A DNA stretch of 51,203 nt from Rhizophagus sp. LPA8_4_AMF (Eukaryota > Glomeromycota > Glomeromycetes > Glomerales > Glomeraceae): the NCBI GenBank assembly GCA_021464525.1, contig JADRCO010000126.1:1-51203 (forward strand). The letters run 5' to 3'. Positions 25,062 through 36,900 of this stretch are shown piece by piece (the first letter of the stretch is position 1; every line of letters starts with the position of its first letter). The position numbers were made by a program, and so were the translations under genes. The notes under the pieces were generated by a model. It saw only the letters and a program-made list of their open reading frames with translations. It did no database searches and had not been told where the DNA came from.

Positions 25062-25983
25062 ATGAAAGAAAAAAAAAACGCGAAAGATACCAACTACAAC
25101 CCAAATAATAGTACGAAACAATCTACAATGGAAATTTATAAATTAACAGCTACGCATAATATTTTTCATAATAATTCTGGTCATAATATACAAAGAAAGG
25201 AAGACTTTATGAAACGACAAGTTATTAATTCTTCGCCTAAAAAAATGCCAGATTATCAAAAGATGTCGGTTTCCGAATTGAAGGTGAAGTTTTGATTTTT
25301 TTTTTTAGAATAAAGAAAAAATAAAGTAAAATAAAATAATTCTAATATCTTTAAAATTGATTTTAGATTGCAGTGGCTAAATATGGGATTAAACCCTTAA
25401 GCAAAGCTGCTATGGTTCATCAACTAGTTGTTATTTGGAATTATCTACATCAGAATAATTACTTAGAAGATGAATCGTCATTAGAAAGTGAATCAGAGAA
25501 TGTTGTAAGAGATACTGAAAATATTTTATCGACTAATTCTAAAACTTCATCAGATAATATTGATCATGTTAAAGGACCTTCAGGATTATCAGATAATATT
25601 AAACGAAAAATCAAGGATCATATAATATCAAAATATTATGAAAAAATCATAAGATATGAGGTAAATGATTTAATATTAGATTTTCTTATTTCAAGAATGA
25701 TTATTAAAAAAATAACTTTTGTTTATTAATAGCAATTGGAGATTGATGACATATATAAGGAAATTGTTGATCAAGGAATTCTTTGCACAGAAAAGCAATT
25801 ACAATATTTCTTGGACTTACTTGTAAATATATATATTTATTTAAATTATATAAAATTATATATGTGTATTATTATGATTTTAAATTAATAGGAAATTAAT
25901 TGTTTTTATAGAATATACAAAGTAAGTCACTGAAAAGAACTGATGAATGGAAAAAAGATCATAAGAAGTATCGTAAGACATGA
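25062..25983 (+). CDS. SLX4: short SLX4-like endonuclease scaffold
   Basis: Four exons join(25062-25283, 25367-25660, 25733-25822, 25912-25983) encode 225 residues. Residues 63-101 (MPDYQKMSVSELK, IAVAKYGIKPLSKAAMV, HQLVVIWNYLHQ) match the C-terminal conserved domain of SLX4, whose job is to bind and activate the SLX1 nuclease for cutting branched DNA. In known Slx4 proteins (S. pombe about 420 residues, yeast about 750, vertebrates far longer) this domain lies at the far C-terminus. Here it is near the N-terminus and is followed by an acidic/Ser-rich linker and a second helical region (KRKIKDHIISKYYEKIIRYE, GILCTEKQLQYFLDLL). No BTB, UBZ or other modules are seen. An upstream exon cannot be excluded, but the A/T-rich 5' flank shows none. 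Confidence 0.75.
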
Positions 25984-26280
25984 TACCCTAATGACATAAA
26001 TTTTATGTAAAAATCTTTGGAGCATAATTAGATAATCATTTTATAAAAAGCATTATTAATAAAGCATCTTGATTTAAAAAGAAAATGGACATATATTTAA
26101 AATTTATTAACCGTTTTTTATGCAAAAAAAAACTTTTTAAGGGTTAAATGTTTTCCTGAGGAGAAAGAAATACAAAGGGGTATGCAACATGCGAGAATGG
26201 TTATACAAGATGTAAATAAAAGATGACAATCATTATGCACTCCTTAAAATTATTTTCCGAAATTTTTCATATATAGTTAT

Positions 26281-27618
26281 TCATAAGACTTTTCTATTCT
26301 TTTCTTTAGATAATTCCATTTTATTATTAAATACTTCAATTAAATCGAAGATTTCATCATTATCCTCTTCATCAAAATATCCAAGGTTTTGTAATCGATA
26401 CAAAGATTCATGATTACTCTCTAATTTAGACAAAAATTTAAAAAGAATAAGAATTAGATCAGTAATAAGATTCAATGAATAAATTACTATGTAAGATTAC
26501 CAAGTGTATCTTGTGATATTAATCCAGTTTCAAGTAATGTATTAATCAGGGTTATTATTGCTATAAATAACTTTCTAATGATTATAATAATAAAAATTAT
26601 TAGTTAAGAAACAAAATTAAAAATAAAACATCCTTTAAGGAAAAATTTCTATAAATACAAACCTATCAATATCTTTAATTATATTAATCCTTTCACAAAT
26701 ACTATTAAAAGATTCAATTATATTCAACGATATTAATTCAAAATAATTTTCGGGTATTCCAATACAAGATAATAATTTCAATATTTCTAAACTAATAAAA
26801 AATAAATCATCATTTAATGTATTTTTTAAAAAATAATTAAATCTAGGTATTATATTATTATTAAATAAAAATTCTGATAAAATTAACTCTTGTTCAGAAC
26901 TATAATGTGGTAAATTTTTTAATATATTTCTGATAAATCTTGTAAATTTCAATGATAAATATATATCAAGAAAAAAACATTTTTAAAATGTTAATAATTA
27001 ATTAAAATGAGTCATAAAATTTCATAAAGAAAAGGAAAAAATAGGTTTCTTACTTTGAAACTTCAAATAGTACTCGAACATCATCATTATTTTCATCTTT
27101 AAGAATGATTTTGATGACATTAAGCAAATCCTTGTCACTAAATAAAATTATCGCTTTATCAGGAAAACAAGCTAAATTAGCTAATACACCCAATGACAAT
27201 TCTTGGGTTCTTTCACGCGACGTCAAGGTGATTATCTTTGCATTAATGAGATTTTACAAAGGTTTTAATATAACGGTTATCATTAAATAAAAAAAAAGAA
27301 AAAAAAGAAATATTTTGTCACCTTTAACATTATACGATGAATTTGACATTCGTTCATAAATATATTTGCATATTCTTCTAAACCAGTTAAGTCCCATATA
27401 ACACATAAGGTTTTTTCAACAGGTGTATCTTCGAGACATTTATCATTATCGTTATTATCGTTATCGTTATCGTTATCATCATCTTCATTAATTATCGCTT
27501 CATTTTCGTTTATTGCATCAATTCTATTTTCATCTATTGCTGTAAGAATATTTAGTATTATTCCAGCTACAGAATAAACCTTTGGCTTTTCATCATTATC
27601 TTCAATTTTCGAAGACAT
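26281..27618 (-). CDS. SAAL1: SAAL1-like armadillo-type protein
   Basis: Five exons join(27618-27322, 27235-27054, 26938-26663, 26574-26501, 26420-26281) give 322 residues. The block KTLCVIWDLTGLEEYANIFM, then ELSLGVLANLACFPDKAIIL with FSDKDLLNVIKIIL, matches animal SAAL1 (KVWDMSVDEDVALFL, GILGNMACF, SSDKNLGQVLL). SAAL1 is a nuclear helical-repeat protein tied to cell proliferation; its molecular role is poorly known. An Asp/Asn run (codons at about 27430-27480, GAT/AAC repeats) lies ahead of the domain. The C-terminal half is poorly conserved. Intron 2 joins VLFEVSK to FIRNILKN; an in-frame alternative acceptor was not found. Divergent from SPG1. Confidence 0.75.
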
Positions 27619-28514
27619 GGGAAAATGTTTTAGTTAATTTCGTTGCTAATTGGTTTAAATTAGAGATTGACATAGTATGACTATATGAATGAGTTATTTA
27701 CCTAACCTCTAACCTAATTTTGCAATCAGGTTTCATGGTTTTGGTAAGTATTATAGCACAATTCCAGAAATCCGGTAATAATCAACTTTTTGCACCAGTA
27801 AAGAAAGGAAATTTTACTTTTTATGCAGGTTCATCTTATAAATAAAAACAATATACCTGCCAATATGGAGAAATTACCCCTTAAAAACACGTCACTATCG
27901 TCACGTCCAAATATATATTTTTATTTAGAAGAATTCAATTAATTACTTATTTGTTATTAGGCTCCAGTTCGAAACTGGTTGTCTCATTTCACTTTAGCGT
28001 GACTTCCTTATACCCCTTAAAAAAAAAAATATTTTTTCCGATAGAGACTCTTATATAATAATTAATTTTTTTTAAAAAAAAGTTGGTCAAGAATATTTAG
28101 ACAATTCTTTTCTATGATAGACAAATTTTAATTTTTTTTTTCGTGTTGAAAAATCAAAAAGAAATATAAATATTATGAATATTATGTATTTTCTATTTAA
28201 CTTATAATATCATATTTTTAATTTGTTTTAGTATATTTCATTTATTTTATTTTATTTTATTTATTTTTTTGATTCTTCTTGGGCTGTTTTTGCCTTTTAC
28301 GAATATATATTACCTCTCTAATTTGGGAAGAAATAATATATTAACACAACACTCACAGCACGGTTGTTTATTTAGTTTCATGTTCTAATACTCTTATTTA
28401 ATATTTTCCACGTGTATAAATATACTATTTTTGGATATTTATTGATATTTTATTGCACTTATATTCTGAACTTTTCAAACCTGTATCTTTTTTTTTTGCG
28501 AAAAAAAAGTAATA
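27619..28514. promoter_or_regulatory. divergent intergenic region SAAL1 / SPG1
   Basis: An 896 bp gap with A/T runs and no recognisable gene. A 15-bp perfect palindrome (CCAGTTCGAAACTGG, near 27963) resembles a tRNA T-arm, but the rest of a tRNA is missing. Confidence 0.45.
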
Positions 28515-29478
28515 ATGTCGTCGAGTAGTGAAAGTGGTGAAACAGTTAAAAGAAATAAGTACTAAAAATGTTTCTATTTTCCTTCTTATTTTTCCCTGAC
28601 GTAAGTGAAAATTGAACTTATTTAATTTTTATCTCCTAGTGTTGTCATTAAAGTTGGTATGGTAGGCGACTCGCAAATTGGTAAAACAAGCTTAATGGTC
28701 AAATATGTAGAAGGTTCATTTGATGAAGACTACATTCAAACATTAGGTAATTATAAAATTCTCAAAAAGAAAATTGGTGTATTATGATTTATTTATTTAT
28801 TCTTCGTTTTATTTGTTTTTCAGGTGTTAATTTTATGGAAAAAACTATTTCTATAAGAAACACAGAAGTAACTTTTAGTATATGGGATCTTGGCGGTATG
28901 TCTTTCACTTATATATATTAAATATATGTGAGAAATCAATCGTGAAATTGTGTCTTTTTTTTTATACATGAAAATTCATTTATTTATTTATTAATTTTAA
29001 TAGGTCAGCGAGAGTTTGTAAACATGTTGCCTTTAGTATGCAATGATGCTGTCGCTATCCTTTTTATGTTTGATTTATCGCGGAAATCCACCCTAAACAG
29101 TATTAAAGAATGGTACCGACAAGCGAGAGGTTTTAATAAAGTATGATTTCTCCCCTTTTTTATTATAAGAAAAATTCTTTGAAAAATTTAACTTTATAAT
29201 ACATTATGTAGACCGCGATCCCATTTTTAATTGGAACAAAATATGATCAATTTGCAAATTTTCCAAAGGAAGAACAAGAAGAAATTACAAAACAAGCACG
29301 TCGATTTGCTCGTGCAATGAAAGCTCCATTGATTTATTGTTCTACTTCACATTCAATTAATGTACAAAAAATTTTTAAGATTGTTCTTTCTAAAGCATTC
29401 GATCTTAAATGTACTATTCCGGAAATTAAAGAAGTTGGTGCTCCTATATTAGAATATAATAGTCATAGTACTCCTTGA
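28515..29478 (+). CDS. SPG1: septation/mitotic-exit GTPase Spg1/Tem1
   Basis: Five exons join(28515-28558, 28640-28746, 28824-28895, 29004-29140, 29212-29478) encode 208 residues. A Ras-superfamily GTPase with P-loop GDSQIGKTS (24-32), switch II WDLGGQREF (71-79) and base-recognition GTKYDQF (128-134). The blocks [20 protein letters not shown] and [17 protein letters not shown] with [20 protein letters not shown] are diagnostic of Spg1/Tem1. It starts the septation initiation/mitotic exit network at spindle poles. No C-terminal CAAX lipid site is present, as expected for this family. A tail after the G domain ([18 protein letters not shown]) is short. The organism may divide without regular septa, but the gene is intact. 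Confidence 0.95.
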
Positions 29479-30154
29479 AATGAAATGTCGAAGAGCACGT
29501 TAATAATATATTTTATTAATATTATATTATATATATAGTCTCTATTATTATTATAATTTGATGTTGATGAATCAAGTATATTCCAAATTACATATTACAA
29601 AAAAATTATTTTGTTATAAAAAAAAAAAAAATCATATAATCATATAATCATATAATCATATAATCATGTTGAATAATGTAATTATTACTTTATATTAATG
29701 TTTCTCTCTTTGTTCTTTACCAATCAATGGGACTTTATTTGGACGTTTTTTAGGTTGTTATGTATTATTAGTGTAATTATATATATATTGGATTAGAATT
29801 TTTACCCCCAAAATTTTTTTTTCTTTGTAATTAAAGGTTTTTTTCTTTCAGTGAAAATATTTACGTCAAAATTATTATTGTATTTAAGGGAGTAATTAAG
29901 GGGAAATTTATTATTAGTTCATCTTTTATCAAAAAAAAATAAAGTATTACAGTATATTTTATAGTATATTTTAACTAATTAATATATGAGTCACATACAC
30001 CAGATGTAAATCTGGTAAAATTTAATCCGACCGATTTTCCACATCAAACGCAAACTTTTGATACAACAAAAAGTTGAGGCTTAACCGACGAAATCATATG
30101 AAGCTCATTCAACCAGATAAACAGCATAACCCATTATAGTAACATGGATGTTGA
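29479..30154. other. convergent intergenic region SPG1 / bL28m
   Basis: 3' flanks of convergent genes. It contains the microsatellite at 29631-29667 and AT-rich sequence; I see no gene. Confidence 0.5.
29631..29667. repeat. (ATCATATA)n microsatellite
   Basis: More than four head-to-tail copies of the 8-bp unit ATCATATA follow an A-run in the 3' flank of SPG1. It is a simple repeat with no evident function. Confidence 0.85.
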
Positions 30155-30709
30155 TTATTGTTCTACTTGGCTCACATTTATCTCGCTTTCGCCTCCATTC
30201 ACCGTAACACCAGGTTTAGCTAATCGTTCTCTATCAAGATCAGCTAATTTACTTTTAATTTTATATTTTAAATCATACATTTTTTTACCTAATTCATTGT
30301 CCTTCATGGATATAATATATCTATCCAATCCACCTTTCCTATCGATATATTTAAGAGCTGCAGGTGTACTTTTAATCGTTATTCGCTCATTTAACGCTTC
30401 AGAATATAATTTAACTTTTTGTACATTTGGTTTCCATGTTCTTCTTGACTTATTACCAAATTCACTTATTTTATTACCAAATTGTATATGTTTACCTCCG
30501 TATAAACCTTTTAATGCTTGTTTATATGTCGCCTGGGTATTCCAAGGTACAGTTTCTTTCTCAATTTTTAAAGGTTTCGGTGGTGAAGGAAGAGCTAGTT
30601 TGAGCTCTTTAATGGGGTATAAGTACTTTGCTCGGATACCACCTAATAACCCTCTTCTTAAATGTTGTGTTAAGTGTTTTTTTGCGAAAAGACAAAGTGT
30701 TGAATGCAT
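30155..30709 (-). CDS. mitochondrial large-subunit ribosomal protein bL28m
   Basis: An intronless frame of 184 residues. The bL28 core is clear: RGLYGGKH-like KGLYGGKHIQFGNKISEFG followed by NKSRRTWKPNVQKVKLYSEA and LNERITIKSTPAALKYIDRK, then GGLDRYI. This matches yeast MRPL24/bL28m, a component of the mitochondrial 54S subunit. The basic leader MHSTLCLFAKKHLTQHLRRG is a plausible targeting sequence. C-terminal extension after residue 135 (DLKYKIKSKLADLDRERLA) is helical and typical of the mitochondrial form. Confidence 0.93.
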   Translation of the reverse strand: MHSTLCLFAKKHLTQHLRRGLLGGIRAKYLYPIKELKLALPSPPKPLKIEKETVPWNTQATYKQALKGLYGGKHIQFGNKISEFGNKSRRTWKPNVQKVKLYSEALNERITIKSTPAALKYIDRKGGLDRYIISMKDNELGKKMYDLKYKIKSKLADLDRERLAKPGVTVNGGESEINVSQVEQ

Positions 30710-31704
30710 AAGTATATAAATAAAAGATAAGAATGAGTGACTTTTTTTTTCGAAGAAAAAAAAAATATCATCTGATAAATCACAAAATCACATGATTATC
30801 ATGTGAATTTACAGTTTTTATCAATCCAAATAACGATAAGATAAGCGTAGCCAATTATTTTACACTATTAATCAATTTATAACAAAAGTCATCGAGTTGT
30901 GCACTGAAAAACATTGTTCAATCAGGTATAAATCCGATTGGTAACTATAACTAAAAATTGGTATTCAATTAGGCATCATCCAATTTTAAAATCTGGTTTG
31001 AATCCTTTTTAAATAATTATTAAAACATTTTTTTGCCTTTTCAAGGCAACAAGAGAGCATAAAAAAAAAAAAAGGTCCATTATAACAAAAAAAAGACTAT
31101 CAATCAATAAATATATCATAACTGTTTCATAAAGAGATAACATATCTTTTAATATAATTATAATAGCACTTTTCTTTTTAAATGCTTTTTATGTATCTAT
31201 AACTTGAAGAGAGGAAAAAAAAGGAAAAGATAAAGAGATAAAAAGAGATATAAAATAAAGGAGATAAATGGAACAAAAGAAACAAAGGCAATAAAAAAGT
31301 ATTTCGGAAAAACCCCTTATATACAAGTAACACGGTACACCCATGGAAAAATCTGCAAATCATCGATCTACATTCTTAATTCTTATCATCTTATCCCATT
31401 ATCCCATCACTTTTTTTTTAGTCTAAAATTAATGTACTGTAATATTTTCTCGTCATTATTGCTTTTTAAATTTTAAACTCCGTTCGTTCGTAACTGACTT
31501 TTTTCGTTCAATTCTTTTTTTATTATTATTATGTAGTCGTTATATTGAAAGTTCTACGGTCTTAAATCTCTCGTATTAATCAACTGTAATATCGGTTATC
31601 GAGTTGTGGTTTTCCCTCTCGTAGAAAATTATACAAATTTATTAGCTTTTGAACTCAATTATTTGATTAATGTTTATAGCATCTCTTTCTTTTCACGAAT
31701 AACT
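30710..31704. promoter_or_regulatory. divergent intergenic region bL28m / repeat membrane protein
   Basis: About 1 kb, A/T-rich, with C/T-rich and poly-A stretches. Open frames in it (for example minus strand 31178-31363) are low-complexity Phe/Ser runs and are not called. A GGTTTGAATCC near 30994 resembles a tRNA T-loop, but no cloverleaf can be drawn. Confidence 0.45.
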
Positions 31705-33485
31705 ATGAATCACTTTTCTTTGGCTTATGATACACACTCGAAATATATAAATGAATTTTTTGAAAGTTCGAAACTTATACTGGACGACTATCTGGATAGT
31801 TTTTTAGAAAGTTCGGACCATATATATCATATAATCATGAATAACTACTTTAATAGTTTTTTAAAGTATTCAAATCATATACTTCGAGTAATTACGGATG
31901 ATAGGTTATTATAAAATTTTTATTTAATTCGCTAAAACACGACTTATTAAGTTTTTTGGTTTTTTTTTTTCATTAAAACATATTTAATTAATATAAATAC
32001 TTTATCAATTAGCAATTTGATTAAAATATCCGTCACCCTCATTATTCTCGTCACAGTTGTTCTTACGGCTTGTTTATCCTGGTATTATACCAACTGTAAA
32101 AATAAATTTATCTTCGTACTTGAGGAAGAATTCAATAAATTAACCATAAGTACAGAAAAAGATGACAATCTGACTGAAACTTCACGGGTACCTTTTCAAG
32201 AAAAAATTGGAGAACATGGACCTATAAACAAATCTTTAGAAACTTCATTCACTTCACTTCAAGAAGAAAGTGATTTTACGATTAAATATTTACAAGAATC
32301 ACGTCAAGAGCAAGATGCTGTTAAAATCAAAGATCCAGAAATATTATCTCAAGAAAGAGATAATTATTCTCTTGAAAATGATTCCACAGAATTAAAACTA
32401 GAGATTGCAAACCGAAAAATATGTTATGAGGTGATGATTCAATCAGATTTTCGTGAACCTGATGCAAGTGTGAGATCTAATGATTCTACGGGTTTAAATT
32501 CTCATGAACCTGATGCATGTGTGAGATCTAATGATTCTACGGGATTAATAACCGATCAAGAGAAGTCTTATGAAGAAGTACTTCAATCAAATTCTCATGA
32601 ACCTGATGCAAGTGTGAGACCTAATGATTCTACGGGATTAACAACCGATCAAGAGAAGTCTCATAAAGAAATACTTCAATCAAATTCTTATGAACCTGAT
32701 GCAAGTGTGAGACCTAATGATTCTATGGGACTAAAAACCGAAACTGTGAATCAAGAGAAGTTCTATGAAGTGGTACTTCAATCAAATATTCATGAGCCTG
32801 AAGCAAGTTTACAATCAGATTATGAAGAGATAAGTTACGAAGAGATAGAGGAATCACTTGATGAAAATCCTCTCGCGAATGCACCTAATACTATAATTCA
32901 GGAGAAACCTGAAGCAAGAGCGCAATATCAAAGTTATGAGGAGATAAGCTATGAAAGCGATGATAACCCACTTGCAAATAGTTCAGACAAAATGGCAGAA
33001 GCAAGTCTTCAATATAAAATACAGCAAATACTATCACGTATTCCAAAAGCTGATTCTCCAATAACACAAACAGGGTTGAATTATACACTTACGCCTAAAA
33101 CAGAATCCGAATCTGAAGTTTCTTCTCAATCAGATTTATCAGATATTGATTATGATTCTACACTAACGGAAACCAAGTATGAAGATGCTTGTGTTCAAAC
33201 GGATTTAAAAGGTTCTCGTTCTATAATTCTAAATGATCAAATACCCGTAAAAATGCCGTTACCAAATGAAACGGCATTGGATGTAATTGATGAATTCCGC
33301 TTATCTAACGTTGTGTATGCATTTAGCGGACAAGATTTGATAGATCTTGAAGATTATGACGAAGAAGAAGAAATTCGTCGCTTCTTATTTAAAAAAGTAA
33401 GTGTTAAATTAAATATATATTATTATTTTTTTTAATACATTCAATTATTAATTTGTTCACACTTTCCTTTATTTAGAATATTTAA
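31705..33485 (+). CDS. unrecognised membrane protein with tandem repeats
   Basis: Three exons join(31705-31904, 32013-33396, 33477-33485) give 530 residues; the family is unknown to me. Residues about 8-60 hold roughly three similar helical units (EFFESSKLILDDYLD / SFLESSDHIYHIIMN / SFLKYSNHILRVITD). One strong transmembrane segment follows (about 69-92, ISVTLIILVTVVLTACLSWYY). The rest is acidic and probably disordered, with about four tandem copies of a 30-34 residue unit (EPDASVRSNDSTGL ... DQEKSYEEVLQSN) at 32452-32800, then a second related pair (YEEISYEEIEES, PLANA/PLANS). The ATG at 31705 is the first in frame. The last exon (N-I-stop) is short and rests only on GTAAGT and TTTAG sites; read-through would add 13 residues. 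Confidence 0.6.
32452..32800 (+). repeat. coding tandem repeat, about 93 bp unit
   Basis: Four near-identical copies, starting at the codons for EPDASVR or EPDACVR, differ by a few substitutions (S/P, D/A) and one indel. High DNA-level similarity suggests recent expansion or gene conversion, making copy number likely to vary between strains. Confidence 0.8.
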
Positions 33486-33947
33486 ATGTCATATATTTAA
33501 TATTTATTTTTGATTTTTTTTTTTAAAAAAAAAGAAAAAAGGGTCATTGACTGATTTTTAATTTATTGTACATACATATTGTAATAATTGTATACATACA
33601 TATTTGTATTTGTAATTACAGTGCGTAGTGTATAAATTATGCTCCGCAGCTCCGGAGTATCCGCAGGTGTAATGCGCAGTCATATTAGTTGACAATAGGC
33701 GCAGTTTAATCATTGTTATTTGTTACCTGCTAGTTAGACTATTACTATTTTAAAAAAAAACTTTTTTTAATCTTTACAGAATGGGAATGATCTGCAATAT
33801 TAATAATGTCTATAAATAATCCAGGAATATTTTTTTGCACAGCACTTTCGCTTAAAAAATCTTTTATTTTTACAAATAAATAACCAAAAAAACAAGAGAA
33901 AGAGAAATAATATCATATTTAACTAATTAATCATTAATTCTGTAAAT
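33486..33947. promoter_or_regulatory. intergenic region before the NFX1-type gene
   Basis: A G+C-rich island at about 33620-33705 stands out in A/T-rich sequence. It contains CTCCGGAG, a perfect 8-bp palindrome, repeated TCCG and CCGCAG units, and ATAGGCGCAGT at 33695-33705. This could be an upstream regulatory block of the next gene or a fragment of a repeat. Confidence 0.4.
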
Positions 33948-36900
33948 ATGTCTTCCATTGAACAAACTAATGCTACAACTCAAGTTTCTACCATAAATGA
34001 TAGTAATGATTCGACTACCGCATCTGAGAATCATGCTGGATCAAGGGAAAGTTACAGTGGAAATCGTAGTCGTGGTCGTGGTCGTGGTCGTGGTCGCGGT
34101 GGCGGTCGTGGTAGAGGTCGTGGTAGAGGTGGTTCTTCTCATGATTATAGATCACATAATTCTTCTAATCAAGTAACTACACCTACAAATTCTTCACCAC
34201 AAACAAATAATTCATCAAGTAATGATACGCATTCGATGTCTAATCGAAATGATTCAACACCAAGACGTAATAGAGGAAGAACACAGAGAATTTCACAAAG
34301 AACACAATCACAACCTATGAATGATAATAATATTGATGATAATGTTGATAGTAATACCTCGGAAAGAGGTAATCGAGGTTCTGAAAGTGTTAGTGGAGGT
34401 GGTAGAGGGTATAATAGAAATCGTTTTCATCATAGGCATCAATATCAAAGAAATTCTAATTATCATAATGATACGAACAATAATAATAACAATAATAACA
34501 TTCAAAATAATTATAATCAAAACACTTCAACGAAAGATAGTTCACAAAATGAAAATCGAGACCAAGAAAGAGAACATTATAGCGGTTATGGTTCATCATC
34601 ACGTAATCGTAATAATAGATCTGATCGTTCAAAAGGAGTAGCACGTACAATTCCAGATGAAAATCTAACTGAAATTCAAAATCCAAGTAATTTAAATCAA
34701 AATAACAATGAATCTAAAATTGACGAAACTAATCCAAAAGGGAAAACTATCGTTTCTATAACAGAAGCGTCATCATCATCATCATCAACAGATCAAAGAA
34801 AATCTCATCCGCGGCCAATGAAATCATCGATGGCAAAACTTTCACCTGAAGAAATCAAAGATGTACTTACGTCAATCACGCATGGTTTATCAACTTCAAC
34901 ATACGAATGTATGATTTGCTGTGAAAATATACGTCCTAACCACAAAACTTGGTTTTGTGGAGTTTGTTGGGCTGTTTTTCATCTTAATTGTACTCAAAAA
35001 TGGGCAAGAAAGTCATCTAATGGCTCTAGAACTTCTGAAACATGGCGTTGCCCAGGTTGTCAGAATATTTCTGACGTTATTCCGGAAAAATACAAATGCT
35101 TTTGTGGTAAGTTATTATTTGATTGAGATGTAATATTACATGCTTTTATCTTGATCAAGAACAAATATTTACTAAAATTTATTACAGGCAAAGTGGAAAA
35201 TCCACTTAATAATCGATATCTTACTCCTCATAGCTGTGGAAATGTTTGTGGAAGAAAACGTGATTGTCCTCATAATTGTACAATGTATGTTTATTTCTTT
35301 TTTAATAATCATTCATTTATTCAGATATTAACGTTCCGTAATTTATATAAATTAGGTTATGTCATCCTGGGCCCTGTCCTCCATGTTCCGCTATGGCACC
35401 TATTCAGCATTGTTACTGTGGTCGTGAAACTTTTCAGCTTAGATGTATTGATGCTAGTTATGGTGTCGGCAAATCTTGTGGAGAAACATGTGGTCAATTA
35501 CTAGGTTGTGGTAAACATTACTGTGAAAAAGAATGTCATGATGGAGCGTGTCCTAGGTGTAATATAAATGAAATGCAAAAATGTTATTGTGGAAAAACAG
35601 AACGGAAAGCAGAATGCGGAGATGGAATACCTATTCGTTGTTATGAAAAGTTTAATAACGAATCTAATGTTTGGACTGGCTTTTTTACATGTAATAATTC
35701 TTGCGATAGATTGTTGGAATGTGGGCATCATTATTGTAAAAAAGAATGTCATCCAGTTACTGGCGAGCCAGAGCCTTGCCCATTAGACCCCTCAAGAATT
35801 AAAACATGTCCTTGTGGTGCTGAAAGCATAGTTACTTTACTTGGTCATGAAAGGTTATCCTGCACTGAGGAAATACCACTTTGTGATAGCATATGCAAGA
35901 AATTACTTCCTTGTGGTCATGAATGTCAAGAATCATGTCATCATGGTGATTGTAAACCTTGTACTTTAAGCATACGCGTCAAATGTCGTTGTGGAAGCAC
36001 GGAATATGAACGTATTTGTTCTGAAGTAGTTGGTAAGACCGGTGAACCACCTACTTGTGATAAAATTTGTACTGGAAATAGGAATTGTGGAAGACATCAG
36101 TGTAATACTCGATGTTGTCCTTCTGCGAATAAAATTAAACCATCTAAAAAACGGGTCACTCAACAGGACGATGATGATGAGAATCATCGTTGTACTTTAA
36201 TTTGTGGAAAAAAATTACAATGTGGTCGTCATTATTGTCAATTATTATGCCATAGAGGACATTGTATGCGTTGTTTGGAGGCATCATTTGAAGAATTAAC
36301 TTGTCATTGTGGACGTACAAAAATTTTTCCACCAATTCAATGTGGAGAAAAAGTTCCACCATGTACTTTCGATTGTATTAGGTCTCGAAATTGTGGACAT
36401 CCAGGTATAAAACATCCTTGTCATAATGATGATGAACCTTGTCCACCTTGCCCTTACTTGGTTGACAAAAAATGTACGTGTGGTAAATCTACTGTTAAAA
36501 ACGTACCTTGTCATCAAACAAATGTAAGCTGCGGGCAAGTATGTGATCTACCAGTTAGTTGCGGAGGTCATCGTTGTAAACGAACATGTCATTTAGGGGA
36601 TTGTTTAGCAAATACTTCAAACCAATGTACTCAAATTTGTGGAAAACCACGTAAACCTTGCGATCATCCTTGTGCTGTTCAATGTCATGCTCCAGCAAAA
36701 TGTCCCGAAGATATACCATGTCAAACCAAAATTACTATTAATTGCGCATGTGGTCATCTTTCACAAAATGTAATTTGTGGTGCCACAATGGAAAAAGTTC
36801 TAAAAATGGGAGATCGACGATTACAATGTAATGATTTTTGTGCTTTGGCTGAAAGAAATCGTAAATTAGCAAATGCCTTAGAGATTACTGATCGTGTAGG

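Noticed and set aside
27961-27980. CCAGTTCGAAACTGG palindrome resembling a tRNA T-arm
   Set aside because: Stem and loop sizes are wrong and no other tRNA arms are present.
30985-31010. GGTTTGAATCC followed by a T-run, resembling a tRNA T-loop and terminator
   Set aside because: The upstream 70 bases do not fold into acceptor, D and anticodon arms.
31178-31363. Minus-strand frame rich in Phe, Leu and Ser resembling membrane segments
   Set aside because: It arises from A/G-rich simple sequence on the other strand; no conserved pattern.
34308-36538. Several long open frames antisense or out of frame within the zinc-finger gene
   Set aside because: They are shadows of repetitive Asn/Ser and Cys codons; the sense frame carries all conserved motifs.
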